Assembly: GCA_018656005.1 (NCBI GenBank)
Contig: JABHZW010000050.1
Coordinates: 1-64,000, forward strand
Direction of reading: 5' to 3'
DNA length: 64,000 bases
Source of the DNA: Candidatus Pseudelusimicrobium marinum
GTDB lineage: Bacteria; Elusimicrobiota; Elusimicrobia; Elusimicrobiales; Elusimicrobiaceae
Of the stretch, positions 34,838-41,620 are shown one piece after another. Position 1 is the first letter of the stretch, and each line of letters begins with the position of its first letter. The notes under the pieces were generated by a model that did not search any database, was not told the origin of the DNA, and saw nothing but the letters and a program-made list of their open reading frames with translations. The position numbers and the translations under genes were made by a program.

Positions 34838-35386
34838 ATGAGAAATAAAAAAGCATTTACATTGATTGAATTGTTGGTGGTAGTATTGATAATCGCAATA
34901 CTTGCAGCGATAGCATTACCAAAATATATGGTAGCTAGAGATAGGGCTCATCTTGCAGGTTTAATGACAATTGGAAAAAATGTTAATGATGCATTAGATA
35001 GACGAAGTTTGTTTGATGATGCCGCAGATGGTGGTGCTTTAGAAAAAATAGATTTAAGTTTTAAGGATAATACAGGAAGTGAATGTACTGGTGGAAGTTG
35101 TAGAATAACAGTATCAGGTAAGGATTATTTATTGTTTCCTTATCTAAATGATGGTAGTACTGTGGGGCAAAATCAAACTTCATTTTTTTCTTTTACTAAT
35201 TTATCTTTTGGGTGGTTTATTGTATATGCCGAAGGACATAGTAATTCTGCTTTGTATAAGATTTATTGTTATCAATTAAGTGGTTCGTATGCAGATCCAG
35301 ATGCAGATAGATGTGAAAGAATGGCTGCAAGTATGGGAGCAACTTGTAGTGGCTCTAGTGGTACACGAAGTTGTACTTGGTCTTAA
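34838..35386 (+). CDS. Type IV prepilin, tandem array copy 2
   Basis: 182 residues, MRNKKA^FTLIELLVVV. TATAAT at 34826-34831 lies exactly six bases before the ATG, with no ribosome binding site, so a leaderless start is likely. The first two thirds are almost identical in DNA to copy 3 (34908-35185 versus 35485-35762), while the C-terminal third, with cysteines in YCYQLSGSYADPDADRCERM, differs. This indicates recent duplication or gene conversion with diversification of the surface-exposed end. Confidence 0.88.
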   Translation: MRNKKAFTLIELLVVVLIIAILAAIALPKYMVARDRAHLAGLMTIGKNVNDALDRRSLFDDAADGGALEKIDLSFKDNTGSECTGGSCRITVSGKDYLLFPYLNDGSTVGQNQTSFFSFTNLSFGWFIVYAEGHSNSALYKIYCYQLSGSYADPDADRCERMAASMGATCSGSSGTRSCTWS

Positions 35387-35414
35387 AAATTTTCAAAACT
35401 AATTGTAAAAAAAT

Positions 35415-35963
35415 ATGAGAAATAAAAAAGCATTTACATTGATAGAACTTTTGGTGGTAGTATTGATAATCGCAATACTCGCATCGATAGCATTACCAAA
35501 ATATATGGTAGCTAGAGATAGGGCTCATCTTGCAGGTTTAATGACAATTGGAAAAAATGTTAATGATGCATTAGATAGACGAAGTTTGTTTGATGATGCC
35601 GCAGATAGTGGTGCTTTAGAAAAAATAGATTTAAGTTTTAAGGATAATACAGGAAGTGAATGTACTGGTGGAAGTTGTAGAATAACAGTATCAGGTAAGG
35701 ATTATTTAATCTTTCCTTATCTAAATGATGGTGGTACTGTTGGGCAAAATCAAACTACATTTTTTTCTCATACTAATACAGCTTTTGGATGGTTTATTGT
35801 ATATGCCGAAGGAAATAGTAATACCAATTTATATAGACTTTATTGTTATCAAATGAGTGGATCATATGTAGATCCAGACGAAGATAGATGTGTGAGGTTA
35901 GGACAGAGTATGGGTGCAACTTGTTCTGGTTCTTCTGGAGCACAAAGTTGTGTTTGGACTTAA
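35415..35963 (+). CDS. Type IV prepilin, tandem array copy 3
   Basis: 182 residues, nearly identical to copy 2 until about residue 115. It starts 28 nt after copy 2, and the intergenic sequence is a truncated form of the terminator seen after copy 1. No ribosome binding site or clear -10 box lies upstream, so translation presumably depends on the copy 2 transcript. Cysteine pairs ECTGGSC, CYQ…RCVRLG and the ending SCVWT are kept. Confidence 0.87.
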   Translation: MRNKKAFTLIELLVVVLIIAILASIALPKYMVARDRAHLAGLMTIGKNVNDALDRRSLFDDAADSGALEKIDLSFKDNTGSECTGGSCRITVSGKDYLIFPYLNDGGTVGQNQTTFFSHTNTAFGWFIVYAEGNSNTNLYRLYCYQMSGSYVDPDEDRCVRLGQSMGATCSGSSGAQSCVWT

Positions 35964-35990
35964 AATTTTCAAAACTAATTGTAAAAAAAT

Positions 35991-36569
35991 ATGAGAAATA
36001 AAAAAGCATTTACATTGATAGAACTTTTGGTGGTAGTACTTATTATCGCAGTACTTGCTGCCATTGCTTTACCCAAATATATGGTAGCAAGAGATAGAAC
36101 ACATCTTGCAGGATTAGTGACAATAGCTAACAATGTTAATAATGCATTAGATAGAAGAAGTTTATTCGACGAGAGTATGAATATTACAGCTTTGGATAGA
36201 TTAGATATAAATCTTATAGATGCAGCAGGAACTGGTTGTGATACTAGTAATCTTGATGGTGATGGTCTTCCTGGTACTTGTAGAATAAAAACATCGGGCA
36301 AAGAATATGGCATTTATCCCCTTTTAAATAGTGGTAGTGTCGGTGTTAATTATACTACATTTCTTTCTCGTACAAACAACTCTTTTGGAATGCTTATTGT
36401 TTATACTAAAAATTCTAAAGAAACGCTCAATTCTGGATATAATATTAGACTTGACTGTGACTATGTAAGTATCAATCCATCTGTAAATGAAAGTAGATGT
36501 GTAAGACTAGCAAACAGTTTGGGTGATGTTTGTATTGTAGGAGATGCCGATTGTAGATTTGATTACTAA
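35991..36569 (+). CDS. Type IV prepilin, tandem array copy 4
   Basis: 192 residues with the same leader and hydrophobic helix, but more diverged beyond residue 60; it carries an insertion (NLDGDGLPGTC) before the first cysteine pair and a different C-terminal region (CDYVSINPSVNESRCVRLAN). The 27-nt spacer before it equals the one before copy 3. Last gene of the copy 2-3-4 operon. Probably a minor pilin variant. Confidence 0.85.
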   Translation: MRNKKAFTLIELLVVVLIIAVLAAIALPKYMVARDRTHLAGLVTIANNVNNALDRRSLFDESMNITALDRLDINLIDAAGTGCDTSNLDGDGLPGTCRIKTSGKEYGIYPLLNSGSVGVNYTTFLSRTNNSFGMLIVYTKNSKETLNSGYNIRLDCDYVSINPSVNESRCVRLANSLGDVCIVGDADCRFDY

Positions 36570-36629
36570 ATTTTATTCTTTATCAAAAGTAAAAAAGTAT
36601 GCCTCGGCATATATCAAGAGGAAATTATT

Positions 36630-36815
36630 ATGAAACGAAAAGATTTTATTAGACATTTATCAAAAAATGGTTGCTTCTTGGAAAGAGAAGCGATAAAATA
36701 TTCTATATTCAAGAACCCAGTTAATAATATAGAAGTTTCTGTAACTAGACACAGAGAAATTGCAGATTTTTCTGCAAAAAAAATCTGCAAAGAATTGCAA
36801 ATTAAAACCCCTTAA
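36630..36815 (+). CDS. HicA-like orphan protein lacking the catalytic histidine
   Basis: 61 residues. The pattern MKRKDFIRHLSKNGCFLERE … SIFKNP … VTRHREIADFSAKKICKELQI matches the HicA mRNA-interferase fold (double-stranded RNA-binding-like). HicA toxins carry a catalytic histidine just before the SIY/F-KNP segment; here the position reads AIKYSIFKNP, tyrosine in place of histidine. No HicB antitoxin gene follows; the next gene is a lipoprotein. AGAGGAAA precedes the ATG. It may be an inactive relic or an RNA-binding protein with another role. Confidence 0.75.
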   Translation: MKRKDFIRHLSKNGCFLEREAIKYSIFKNPVNNIEVSVTRHREIADFSAKKICKELQIKTP

Positions 36816-36833
36816 TCAAAAGGAGCAGGAAAA

Positions 36834-37268
36834 ATGAAAAAACTTTTAACATTAATATTAACCATATTTATTTTAGCGGGTTGTATGTCTAACGGCTACA
36901 AAAATGGCGATATAGATTGGATTGCTATGGGACCAGAATTTCAAAAAACTCGTGCAGAAAATGTCGAAGTTGTTACCGAAAGACAACATATAACAAAACC
37001 ATGGACTCATATTGGTTTGATTCGAATAAAAAATGTCTCGCCAGATTATGCTTCAAGAGATAAAGCTATAGTAAAAGCAAGAAGGTACGCAGCTGATAAA
37101 GGTGCCTCGGCAATATTGATAAGAGAAGTTTTTGTTAGTGGAGATGAAGGCGGACAGAATAGTTTTGTGCTTTCTGCCTATGCTATAAAATATAAGGACG
37201 ATTTGCAGGAAGAAGATAAGGCTCGGTATGAAGAGAAAGAAGGCACAAATGTCCAAATTAACAAATAA
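36834..37268 (+). CDS. Small lipoprotein of unknown function
   Basis: 144 residues with a lipoprotein signal, lipobox LAGC (MKKLLTLILTIFILAGCMSN). The mature part contains a conserved-looking segment (WTHIGLIRIKNV … ARRYAADKGASAILIREV), compatible with a small alpha-beta fold as in YbjQ/DUF4156-like lipoproteins, but this is weak. AAGGAG precedes the ATG. Its 3' end overlaps the 5' end of queC by about 20-40 nt depending on which queC start is used. Confidence 0.75.
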   Translation: MKKLLTLILTIFILAGCMSNGYKNGDIDWIAMGPEFQKTRAENVEVVTERQHITKPWTHIGLIRIKNVSPDYASRDKAIVKARRYAADKGASAILIREVFVSGDEGGQNSFVLSAYAIKYKDDLQEEDKARYEEKEGTNVQINK

Positions 37269-37893
37269 GAAAGCGGTTGTTTTATTCTCTGGCGGATTAG
37301 ATTCTACCGTTTGTCTATATTGGGCTATTAATAAAGGATATAACTGCGAAATTTTATCGTTTGATTACGGTCAAAAACATAAACGAGAAATATTATCTGT
37401 AAAAAAAATAGCCAAAAAATTAAATCTAAAACCAAATATAATAAAATTAAATTTACCATGGCTAAAAGTTAGTAGCTTGGTGGATAAATGTAAGAAGTTG
37501 CCGATTTCGGCACGTGCCGAAATCGGCAAAAAGCTCAGCATACCAAGTACCTATGTACCAGCAAGAAATTTAATGTTTGCATCAATAGCTGTTAGTTTTG
37601 CAGAAAGTATTGGAGCCGAAGCAATAGTGTTAGGACCAAATGTATTAGACTATTCTGGTTATCCAGATTGTCGTCCTAAATTTTACGAACAACTTTCAAA
37701 AGCTGTGGCACAAGGTTGCGAGCGAAAAGTAAAAATTCTTACACCAATAATCAAGTTAAGCAAAAGCGAAATTGTAAAGCTTGGTAAAAAGTTAAAAGCA
37801 CCAGTGGAAGATACATGGTCTTGCTATGCAGGTGGCATAAAACCTTGCGGGAAGTGTGATAGCTGTAAACTTCGAGAGAAAGGTTTTGAATAG
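37249..37893 (+). CDS. queC: 7-cyano-7-deazaguanine synthase
   Basis: ATP-dependent enzyme making preQ0, a queuosine precursor. The protein of about 214 residues has the PP-loop LFSGGLDSTVCLYWA, ILSFDYGQKHKRE, IPSTYVPARNLMF, GPNVLDYSGYPDCRPKF and the C-terminal zinc cysteines (SCYAGGIKPCGKCDSC). An ATG at 37228 is an alternative start. Residues encoded at 37498-37529 (PISARAEIGK) come from a 32-bp perfect palindrome lying in a region that varies between family members. No other queuosine genes are in the window. Confidence 0.94.
   Translation: MSKLTNKKAVVLFSGGLDSTVCLYWAINKGYNCEILSFDYGQKHKREILSVKKIAKKLNLKPNIIKLNLPWLKVSSLVDKCKKLPISARAEIGKKLSIPSTYVPARNLMFASIAVSFAESIGAEAIVLGPNVLDYSGYPDCRPKFYEQLSKAVAQGCERKVKILTPIIKLSKSEIVKLGKKLKAPVEDTWSCYAGGIKPCGKCDSCKLREKGFE
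37498..37529. repeat. 32-bp perfect palindrome inside queC
   Basis: TTGCCGATTTCGGCAC followed directly by its exact reverse complement GTGCCGAAATCGGCAA. It is in frame with queC and encodes about ten residues just before the conserved IPSTYVPARN motif. It is more GC-rich than its surroundings, as expected for an inserted palindromic unit. Confidence 0.9.
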
Positions 37894-37949
37894 TTTGGTG
37901 TTTACTAATATTGTATAATAAGAAAAAGAGAAATCAGGAGGATTGTATT

Positions 37950-38327
37950 ATGAAAAAAATAGCATTATTAATGGCTGTTTTATTTGTTTTTACAAATATT
38001 GGCTTCGCTGCTCAAGGTGATGTAGATAAAAAAGCTAAAGGCGAACAACATCAAAAACATCAGAAACAAAAAGCTGAAAAACATCAAAAGCAGAAAGAAC
38101 ACAAAGCTGAAAAACATCAGAAACAAAAAGAACAAAAAGTTAAACAACAGGAACATAAAAAACAAAAAGCTGAAAAAAAGAGACAACGAAAAGAAAAAAA
38201 GGCTGAAAAAAGAAAACATCGAAAAGAAAAAAAAGCTAAAAAACAAGAACAACGAAAAACAAAAAAAGCCAAGAAACAGGAACAACGAAAAACAAAAAAA
38301 GCGAAAAAGAATAAAAAGAAAAAATAG
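37950..38327 (+). CDS. Secreted lysine-rich low-complexity protein
   Basis: 125 residues. A signal peptide (MKKIALLMAVLFVFTNIGFA, probable cleavage after A-A) is followed by about 100 residues made almost only of K, E, Q, H, R and A in degenerate repeats (KAEKHQKQKE, QEQRKTKKAKK). The charge becomes strongly positive toward the C-terminus. A strong AGGAGG precedes the ATG and a terminator follows. It resembles histone-H1-like tails but carries an export signal, so it would act in the envelope or outside. Function unknown. Confidence 0.75.
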   Translation: MKKIALLMAVLFVFTNIGFAAQGDVDKKAKGEQHQKHQKQKAEKHQKQKEHKAEKHQKQKEQKVKQQEHKKQKAEKKRQRKEKKAEKRKHRKEKKAKKQEQRKTKKAKKQEQRKTKKAKKNKKKK

Positions 38328-38371
38328 AAGTTTCTAAAAATTGTTTCTATGAATGATATAATTTAACAAAC

Positions 38372-38398
38372 AAAGAGCCCCAAAAAGGGGCTCTTTTA
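38372..38398 (+). terminator. Intrinsic terminator
   Basis: AAAGAGCCCC-AAAAA-GGGGCTCTTT with a short T-run. It ends the queC/lysine-rich-protein transcript just before the rpsF promoter. Confidence 0.9.
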
Positions 38399-38407
38399 GT
38401 CTAAATA

Positions 38408-38436
38408 TTGATAAACCCTTAATTATATAGTAAAAT
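38408..38436 (+). promoter_or_regulatory. Sigma-70-type promoter of the rpsF operon, leaderless
   Basis: -35 TTGATA (38408-38413), 17-bp spacer, -10 TAAAAT (38431-38436). The rpsF ATG is at 38444, seven bases after the -10 box, so transcription should start at or next to the start codon. No ribosome binding site is present. Confidence 0.8.
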
Positions 38437-38443
38437 AACTAAT

Positions 38444-38764
38444 ATGGATAACATGCACAGAAATTACGAAGTAGTAATAGTACTAAAACCTCAGCTATCT
38501 GACAAAGATATTGCTGATTTTATGGAAAATACCAAAACTGCCATCACAAATGGCAACGGGGAAGTTGTATCTGAGGAAAAACTCGGAAGAAAACGACTTG
38601 CTCACGAAATAAAAAAAGAAAGAGAAGGCTTTTTCTTATTATTTAAATTTAAATCCGGCGTGGAATTGTTAGAAAGTTTCAAAAAAAACCTAACATTAAA
38701 CGAATCTGTTCTAAGACATATGGTTCTTACCTCAGAAGAAGTTAAAAATAAAAGCGCTAAATAA
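38444..38764 (+). CDS. rpsF: Ribosomal protein S6
   Basis: Small-subunit protein binding 16S rRNA together with S18. The 106-residue protein shows YEVVIVLKPQLSD at the start, EEKLGRKRLAHEIKKEREGFF in the middle and LTLNESVLRHMVL near the end, all typical. First gene of rpsF-ssb-rpsR-rplI. The promoter position implies a leaderless mRNA. An internal ATG three codons later is an alternative start. Confidence 0.95.
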   Translation: MDNMHRNYEVVIVLKPQLSDKDIADFMENTKTAITNGNGEVVSEEKLGRKRLAHEIKKEREGFFLLFKFKSGVELLESFKKNLTLNESVLRHMVLTSEEVKNKSAK

Positions 38765-38769
38765 AAATT

Positions 38770-39261
38770 ATGACAACACAATTAAGATTGCCAGAACAAA
38801 ATCAAGTATTACTATCAGGTAGATTAACAAGAGATCCTGATGTTAGATTCACACAGAAAGGTCAAACTGTATGTCAGTTTGATATTGCAGTAAATAGAAG
38901 GTTTCTAGATCAAGCAAGTGGTGAATGGAAAGACGATGTTACTTATGTAACAATAGTAGTATGGGGACAACCGGCAGAAAGATGTAAAGACAGAGTAAGA
39001 AAAGGAACACCAGTGTATGTGGAAGGCAGACTTTCGCTAAACCAATACACAGCTAAAGATGGACAAGTAAAAAGAAACTTACAAGTAGTATCTAGAAGAG
39101 TACAAATACTTCAATATTCTACAGACGGCGAAACAGTAGCACCATTACCACAGCAAAATGTACAAGGTGTGCAAAACACACAGGGTGGTGGCGGTGAACA
39201 AATACCAACAGTAGATGTAGATGCAGTTTCAGATAATTCTGAAGACGATGTTCCCTTTTAA
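38770..39261 (+). CDS. ssb: Single-stranded DNA-binding protein
   Basis: 163 residues. An OB-fold of about 110 residues (NQVLLSGRLTRDPDVRFTQKG, VTYVTIVVWGQPAERC, GTPVYVEGRLSLNQYTAKDGQ) is followed by a flexible tail and the acidic C-terminal tip SDNSEDDVPF, which recruits partner proteins. It lies 5 nt after rpsF, as in many bacteria. No clear ribosome binding site; coupling to rpsF is likely. Confidence 0.96.
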   Translation: MTTQLRLPEQNQVLLSGRLTRDPDVRFTQKGQTVCQFDIAVNRRFLDQASGEWKDDVTYVTIVVWGQPAERCKDRVRKGTPVYVEGRLSLNQYTAKDGQVKRNLQVVSRRVQILQYSTDGETVAPLPQQNVQGVQNTQGGGGEQIPTVDVDAVSDNSEDDVPF

Positions 39262-39285
39262 ACACTAGTCAATAAATTTAAAAGA

Positions 39286-39317
39286 AGCATCTTCAACTAA
39301 TAAAAGTTGAAGATGCT
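39286..39317 (+). promoter_or_regulatory. Hairpin between ssb and rpsR
   Basis: Perfect 13-bp stem AGCATCTTCAACT / AGTTGAAGATGCT (39286-39298 with 39305-39317), 6-nt loop, no T-run. It precedes rpsR by 19 nt and may be an mRNA processing site, a weak attenuator or a binding site for autoregulation by S18 or the S6-S18 pair. Confidence 0.55.
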
Positions 39318-39336
39318 ATAAAAATAAGAGGAAAAT

Positions 39337-39663
39337 ATGGCAGAAGAAAGAAAAACAACAGACAAACCAGCTGGAAGCGGTGAAAGAAAATTTTCAAGAC
39401 CTTCAGGCGGTTCATACTCAGGACCAAAAAGACCTTTTGGTAAAAGAAGATTTGAAAGTAGAAGAAAAGTATGTAAAGCATGCGTAGAAAAAATAGCAAC
39501 TATAGATTATAAAGATGTTCAATTTTTAAGAAATTTCACAATGGAAAGTGGCAAAATACTTTCCAGAAGAATAACTGGTGCATGTGCAAAACATCAAAGA
39601 CAAATAACCAGTGCAGTAAAAAGAAACAGAAATTTATCTATATTACCTTACTCTAACAAGTAA
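39337..39663 (+). CDS. rpsR: Ribosomal protein S18
   Basis: The 108-residue protein has a basic, glycine/serine-rich N-terminal extension (about 45 residues) and the S18 core: RKVCKACVEKIATIDYKDV, LRNFTMESGKILSRRITGAC, KHQRQITSAVKRNRNLSILPY. The CxxC and later cysteine suggest the zinc-binding form. AGAGGAAAAT precedes the ATG. It is co-transcribed with ssb and rplI. Confidence 0.96.
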   Translation: MAEERKTTDKPAGSGERKFSRPSGGSYSGPKRPFGKRRFESRRKVCKACVEKIATIDYKDVQFLRNFTMESGKILSRRITGACAKHQRQITSAVKRNRNLSILPYSNK

Positions 39664-39689
39664 GTTAAGCGAGCAGGAGTTTTAATAAA

Positions 39690-40328
39690 ATGAAAGTTAT
39701 TTTACGAAAAGATATTATAAATTTAGGCAATGCCGGCGAAGTCATAGAAGTAAAAGACGGCTATGCACGAAATTTTTTATTACCTAAAAAATTAGTAGAA
39801 ATCGCAACACCTAATGCGATAAAAAATTGGGGACTTGGTGCAGAACGAAGAAAAGAAAGAGCATCAAAAGAAGTTGAAGGCGCACAAAAAGTAGCTGGTA
39901 AATTAGAAGCAACAGTTTTAACATATTCAAGAAAAGTTACAGCAGAAGTAGAAGAAGAACAACATATGTTTGGTAGTGTAACTAAAATTGATGTTTTCAA
40001 AAGTTTAAAAGAGCTAGGTTACGAGTTGTCTAAAGATGCTATAAAATTAGATGCTCCTATAAAAACCTTTGGTGAAACTTCTGTAAAGGTATATTTTAAA
40101 CCGACAGTATTTTCAAATATTGTGGTGAAAATAGATGCTATAGAAGACGAAGAGACCAAAGCAAAAAGAGCAGAATTAAAAAAAGCTAAAGCAAAAGCCG
40201 AAAAAGAAGCTAAAGCGGAAGCAAAAAAAGCTGAAAAAGAAGCCAAAGAAGCCAAAGAAGCTCCTGCAGAACAAGAAAAAGCAGAGGAAGTGGCTGAAGA
40301 AGTGGAAGCTGAAGAAAACGAAAAGTAA
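39690..40328 (+). CDS. rplI: Ribosomal protein L9 with long charged C-terminal extension
   Basis: 212 residues; the canonical L9 (about 148 residues) covers MKVILRKDIINLGNAGEVIEVKDG through the second domain. The last 60 or so residues are an Ala/Lys/Glu-rich helix-forming tail (AKAEKEAKAEAKKAEKEAKE, then acidic) not present in standard L9. AGGAG lies 11 nt before the ATG. Last gene of the operon, followed by a terminator. Confidence 0.95.
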   Translation: MKVILRKDIINLGNAGEVIEVKDGYARNFLLPKKLVEIATPNAIKNWGLGAERRKERASKEVEGAQKVAGKLEATVLTYSRKVTAEVEEEQHMFGSVTKIDVFKSLKELGYELSKDAIKLDAPIKTFGETSVKVYFKPTVFSNIVVKIDAIEDEETKAKRAELKKAKAKAEKEAKAEAKKAEKEAKEAKEAPAEQEKAEEVAEEVEAEENEK

Positions 40329-40358
40329 AAACCCATAAGGTTAAGATTTAGAATTAAG

Positions 40359-40386
40359 AGAGGCCACCCCTTTTGGGGTGGCCTCT
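40359..40386 (+). terminator. Intrinsic terminator after rplI
   Basis: AGAGGCCACCCC-TTTT-GGGGTGGCCTCT, 12-bp perfect stem, followed by a pyrimidine-rich stretch (TCTCTC) rather than a pure T-run. Confidence 0.85.
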
Positions 40387-40433
40387 TCTCTCGCCACGCC
40401 AGTGGGAGTGGGGAATATATTTTAAGAATCTCG

Positions 40434-40446
40434 GTGCGACTCGCAC
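40434..40446. repeat. Triloop mini-hairpin
   Basis: GTGCG-ACT-CGCAC within the 231-nt gap after rplI. It is of the same type as the hairpins at 2176, 26826, 41627, 53983 and 54118: a GT-starting stem of five or six pairs and a three-base loop. Confidence 0.5.
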
Positions 40447-40456
40447 TTATTTTTAT

Positions 40457-40526
40457 CTAGTACTAAAATACTATATACCACCTAGTACTAAAGTACCTTG
40501 TGCGAAAATGGGGTAACAGTTAAAAT
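40457..40526 (+). promoter_or_regulatory. Promoter with AGTACT operator-like repeats, cassette A
   Basis: Two CTAGTACTAAA sites (40457-40467 and 40482-40492) precede a promoter with -35 TTGTGC (40498-40503), a 17-bp spacer and -10 TAAAAT (40521-40526). The stretch 40482-40509 is identical, as reverse complement, to 53867-53894, and the spacer end AACAGTTAAAATATAG is also shared, so the two promoters are duplicates. The inverted repeat GTACTAAAGTAC is a good candidate operator. Confidence 0.8.
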
Positions 40527-40559
40527 ATAGGTGTAGAGCTTTAAATTAGGAGAAAAATT

Positions 40560-41516
40560 GTGAAAAAATTAACAATAATATTAAGTGTGGCATTACTATT
40601 AACAAGTGTTAGTGGCTATGCAACACCAACTATAAATAAAATGGTGGAAACAAAAGTAGACCAAGCAGAAGTAATGCTTGCACTACCTCCAATTCCAGTA
40701 AAAGTGCCAGGAGCGTTAATTAAGTTGGTAATAGAAGTATTTGCAGAGGTATGTAAAAAAACTGGTAAAGCACCATCCGAAATATCATACGAAAAGATGA
40801 TAAGAGAGATATTAGACTTGGATAAAAAATTAATAGATGATTTAATAATAGTTTTAAAAAACATTCCTACTAATAAAAGAGGTGCACCTTTAGATTTTCA
40901 GGAAATGTTAGGCTATGCAATAATAGAAGAATTAAAAGCTTTGGGTAAGGAAATACCAGTTAATTTTAATACCAAAGAAGTTGGTGGGAGAATAGTTACA
41001 GTATATAGTATTTTTGGTGACAATATAGTGCATAATAAGAAGGATTTAGAAAATTTATATTATATAGTAAGAGGTGCTGAAGAATTAGAGATGGCTATCA
41101 AATTATATTCACCAGAGTTAAACTGTTCTACTTTAGACCAAGTAACAGCCGAAATTAAAAAGTTAGTAAATGAAATATCTACATTTCAGCAAGAAGACAA
41201 TGGATATAAGTTTGACTTTTTAACATATAAAGAAATAAAATTAAAAAACAATAATATGTTTGTTTCTAAAAATCCTCGCATACTAGAAGAGTTAGAATTT
41301 GAATTGAGAGAAATACAAAAAGAGCTATGGCAAATACTACATAAACTAGATGAACTTCGTCATCCTACAGGGTCTCGTAGTGCCGAAGAATTGAAAAAGG
41401 ATACAGAACAAATCAATAAAATGTATATGGAAATTGAGCAACAAAATAAAAAAATGATTAAAATAAAAAAAGAACTGAACGAAATGAACGATATAGATCT
41501 AGGAATGAAAAATTAA
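40560..41516 (+). CDS. Secreted alpha-helical protein of unknown function
   Basis: 318 residues with a signal peptide (MKKLTIILSVALLLTSVSGYA). The mature part is largely helical and charged, with a coiled-coil-like C-terminal third (LEFELREIQKELWQILHKLD … EQQNKKMIKIKKELNEM). One cysteine, no transmembrane segment beyond the signal. GTG start with AGGAG seven bases upstream. I do not recognise it. It shares its promoter cassette with the secreted-protein gene at 52895-53803, which suggests joint regulation, but the two proteins show no obvious similarity. Confidence 0.75.
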   Translation: MKKLTIILSVALLLTSVSGYATPTINKMVETKVDQAEVMLALPPIPVKVPGALIKLVIEVFAEVCKKTGKAPSEISYEKMIREILDLDKKLIDDLIIVLKNIPTNKRGAPLDFQEMLGYAIIEELKALGKEIPVNFNTKEVGGRIVTVYSIFGDNIVHNKKDLENLYYIVRGAEELEMAIKLYSPELNCSTLDQVTAEIKKLVNEISTFQQEDNGYKFDFLTYKEIKLKNNNMFVSKNPRILEELEFELREIQKELWQILHKLDELRHPTGSRSAEELKKDTEQINKMYMEIEQQNKKMIKIKKELNEMNDIDLGMKN

Positions 41517-41533
41517 GAAATATTTACTGAATA

Positions 41534-41583
41534 AAGCCCCGCAAGCAGAGTCCGTACGACTCGCACCTTGCGGGGCTTTTTTT
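41534..41583 (+). terminator. Intrinsic terminator with nested palindrome in the apex
   Basis: Outer stem AAAGCCCCGCAAG / CTTGCGGGGCTTT followed by a T-run; inside sits GAGTC-CGTAC-GACTC. The outer stem matches the simple terminator at 22015, which lacks the inner palindrome. Confidence 0.88.
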
Positions 41584-41620
41584 ATAGCCTTACGGTTTTT
41601 TATAAGTAGGAATAAAACAA

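Noticed and set aside
34174-36569. Tandem repeats considered as CRISPR or a satellite array
   Set aside because: The repeats are complete pilin genes of about 550-580 nt with open frames, not short direct repeats with unique spacers.
36630-36815. Complete HicAB toxin-antitoxin module
   Set aside because: No HicB-like frame precedes or follows; the neighbours are a pilin and a lipoprotein, and the catalytic histidine is missing.
38085-38285. Phenylalanine-rich frame on the minus strand opposite the lysine-rich protein
   Set aside because: It is the antisense shadow of lysine codons; the plus-strand frame has a strong ribosome binding site and a signal peptide.
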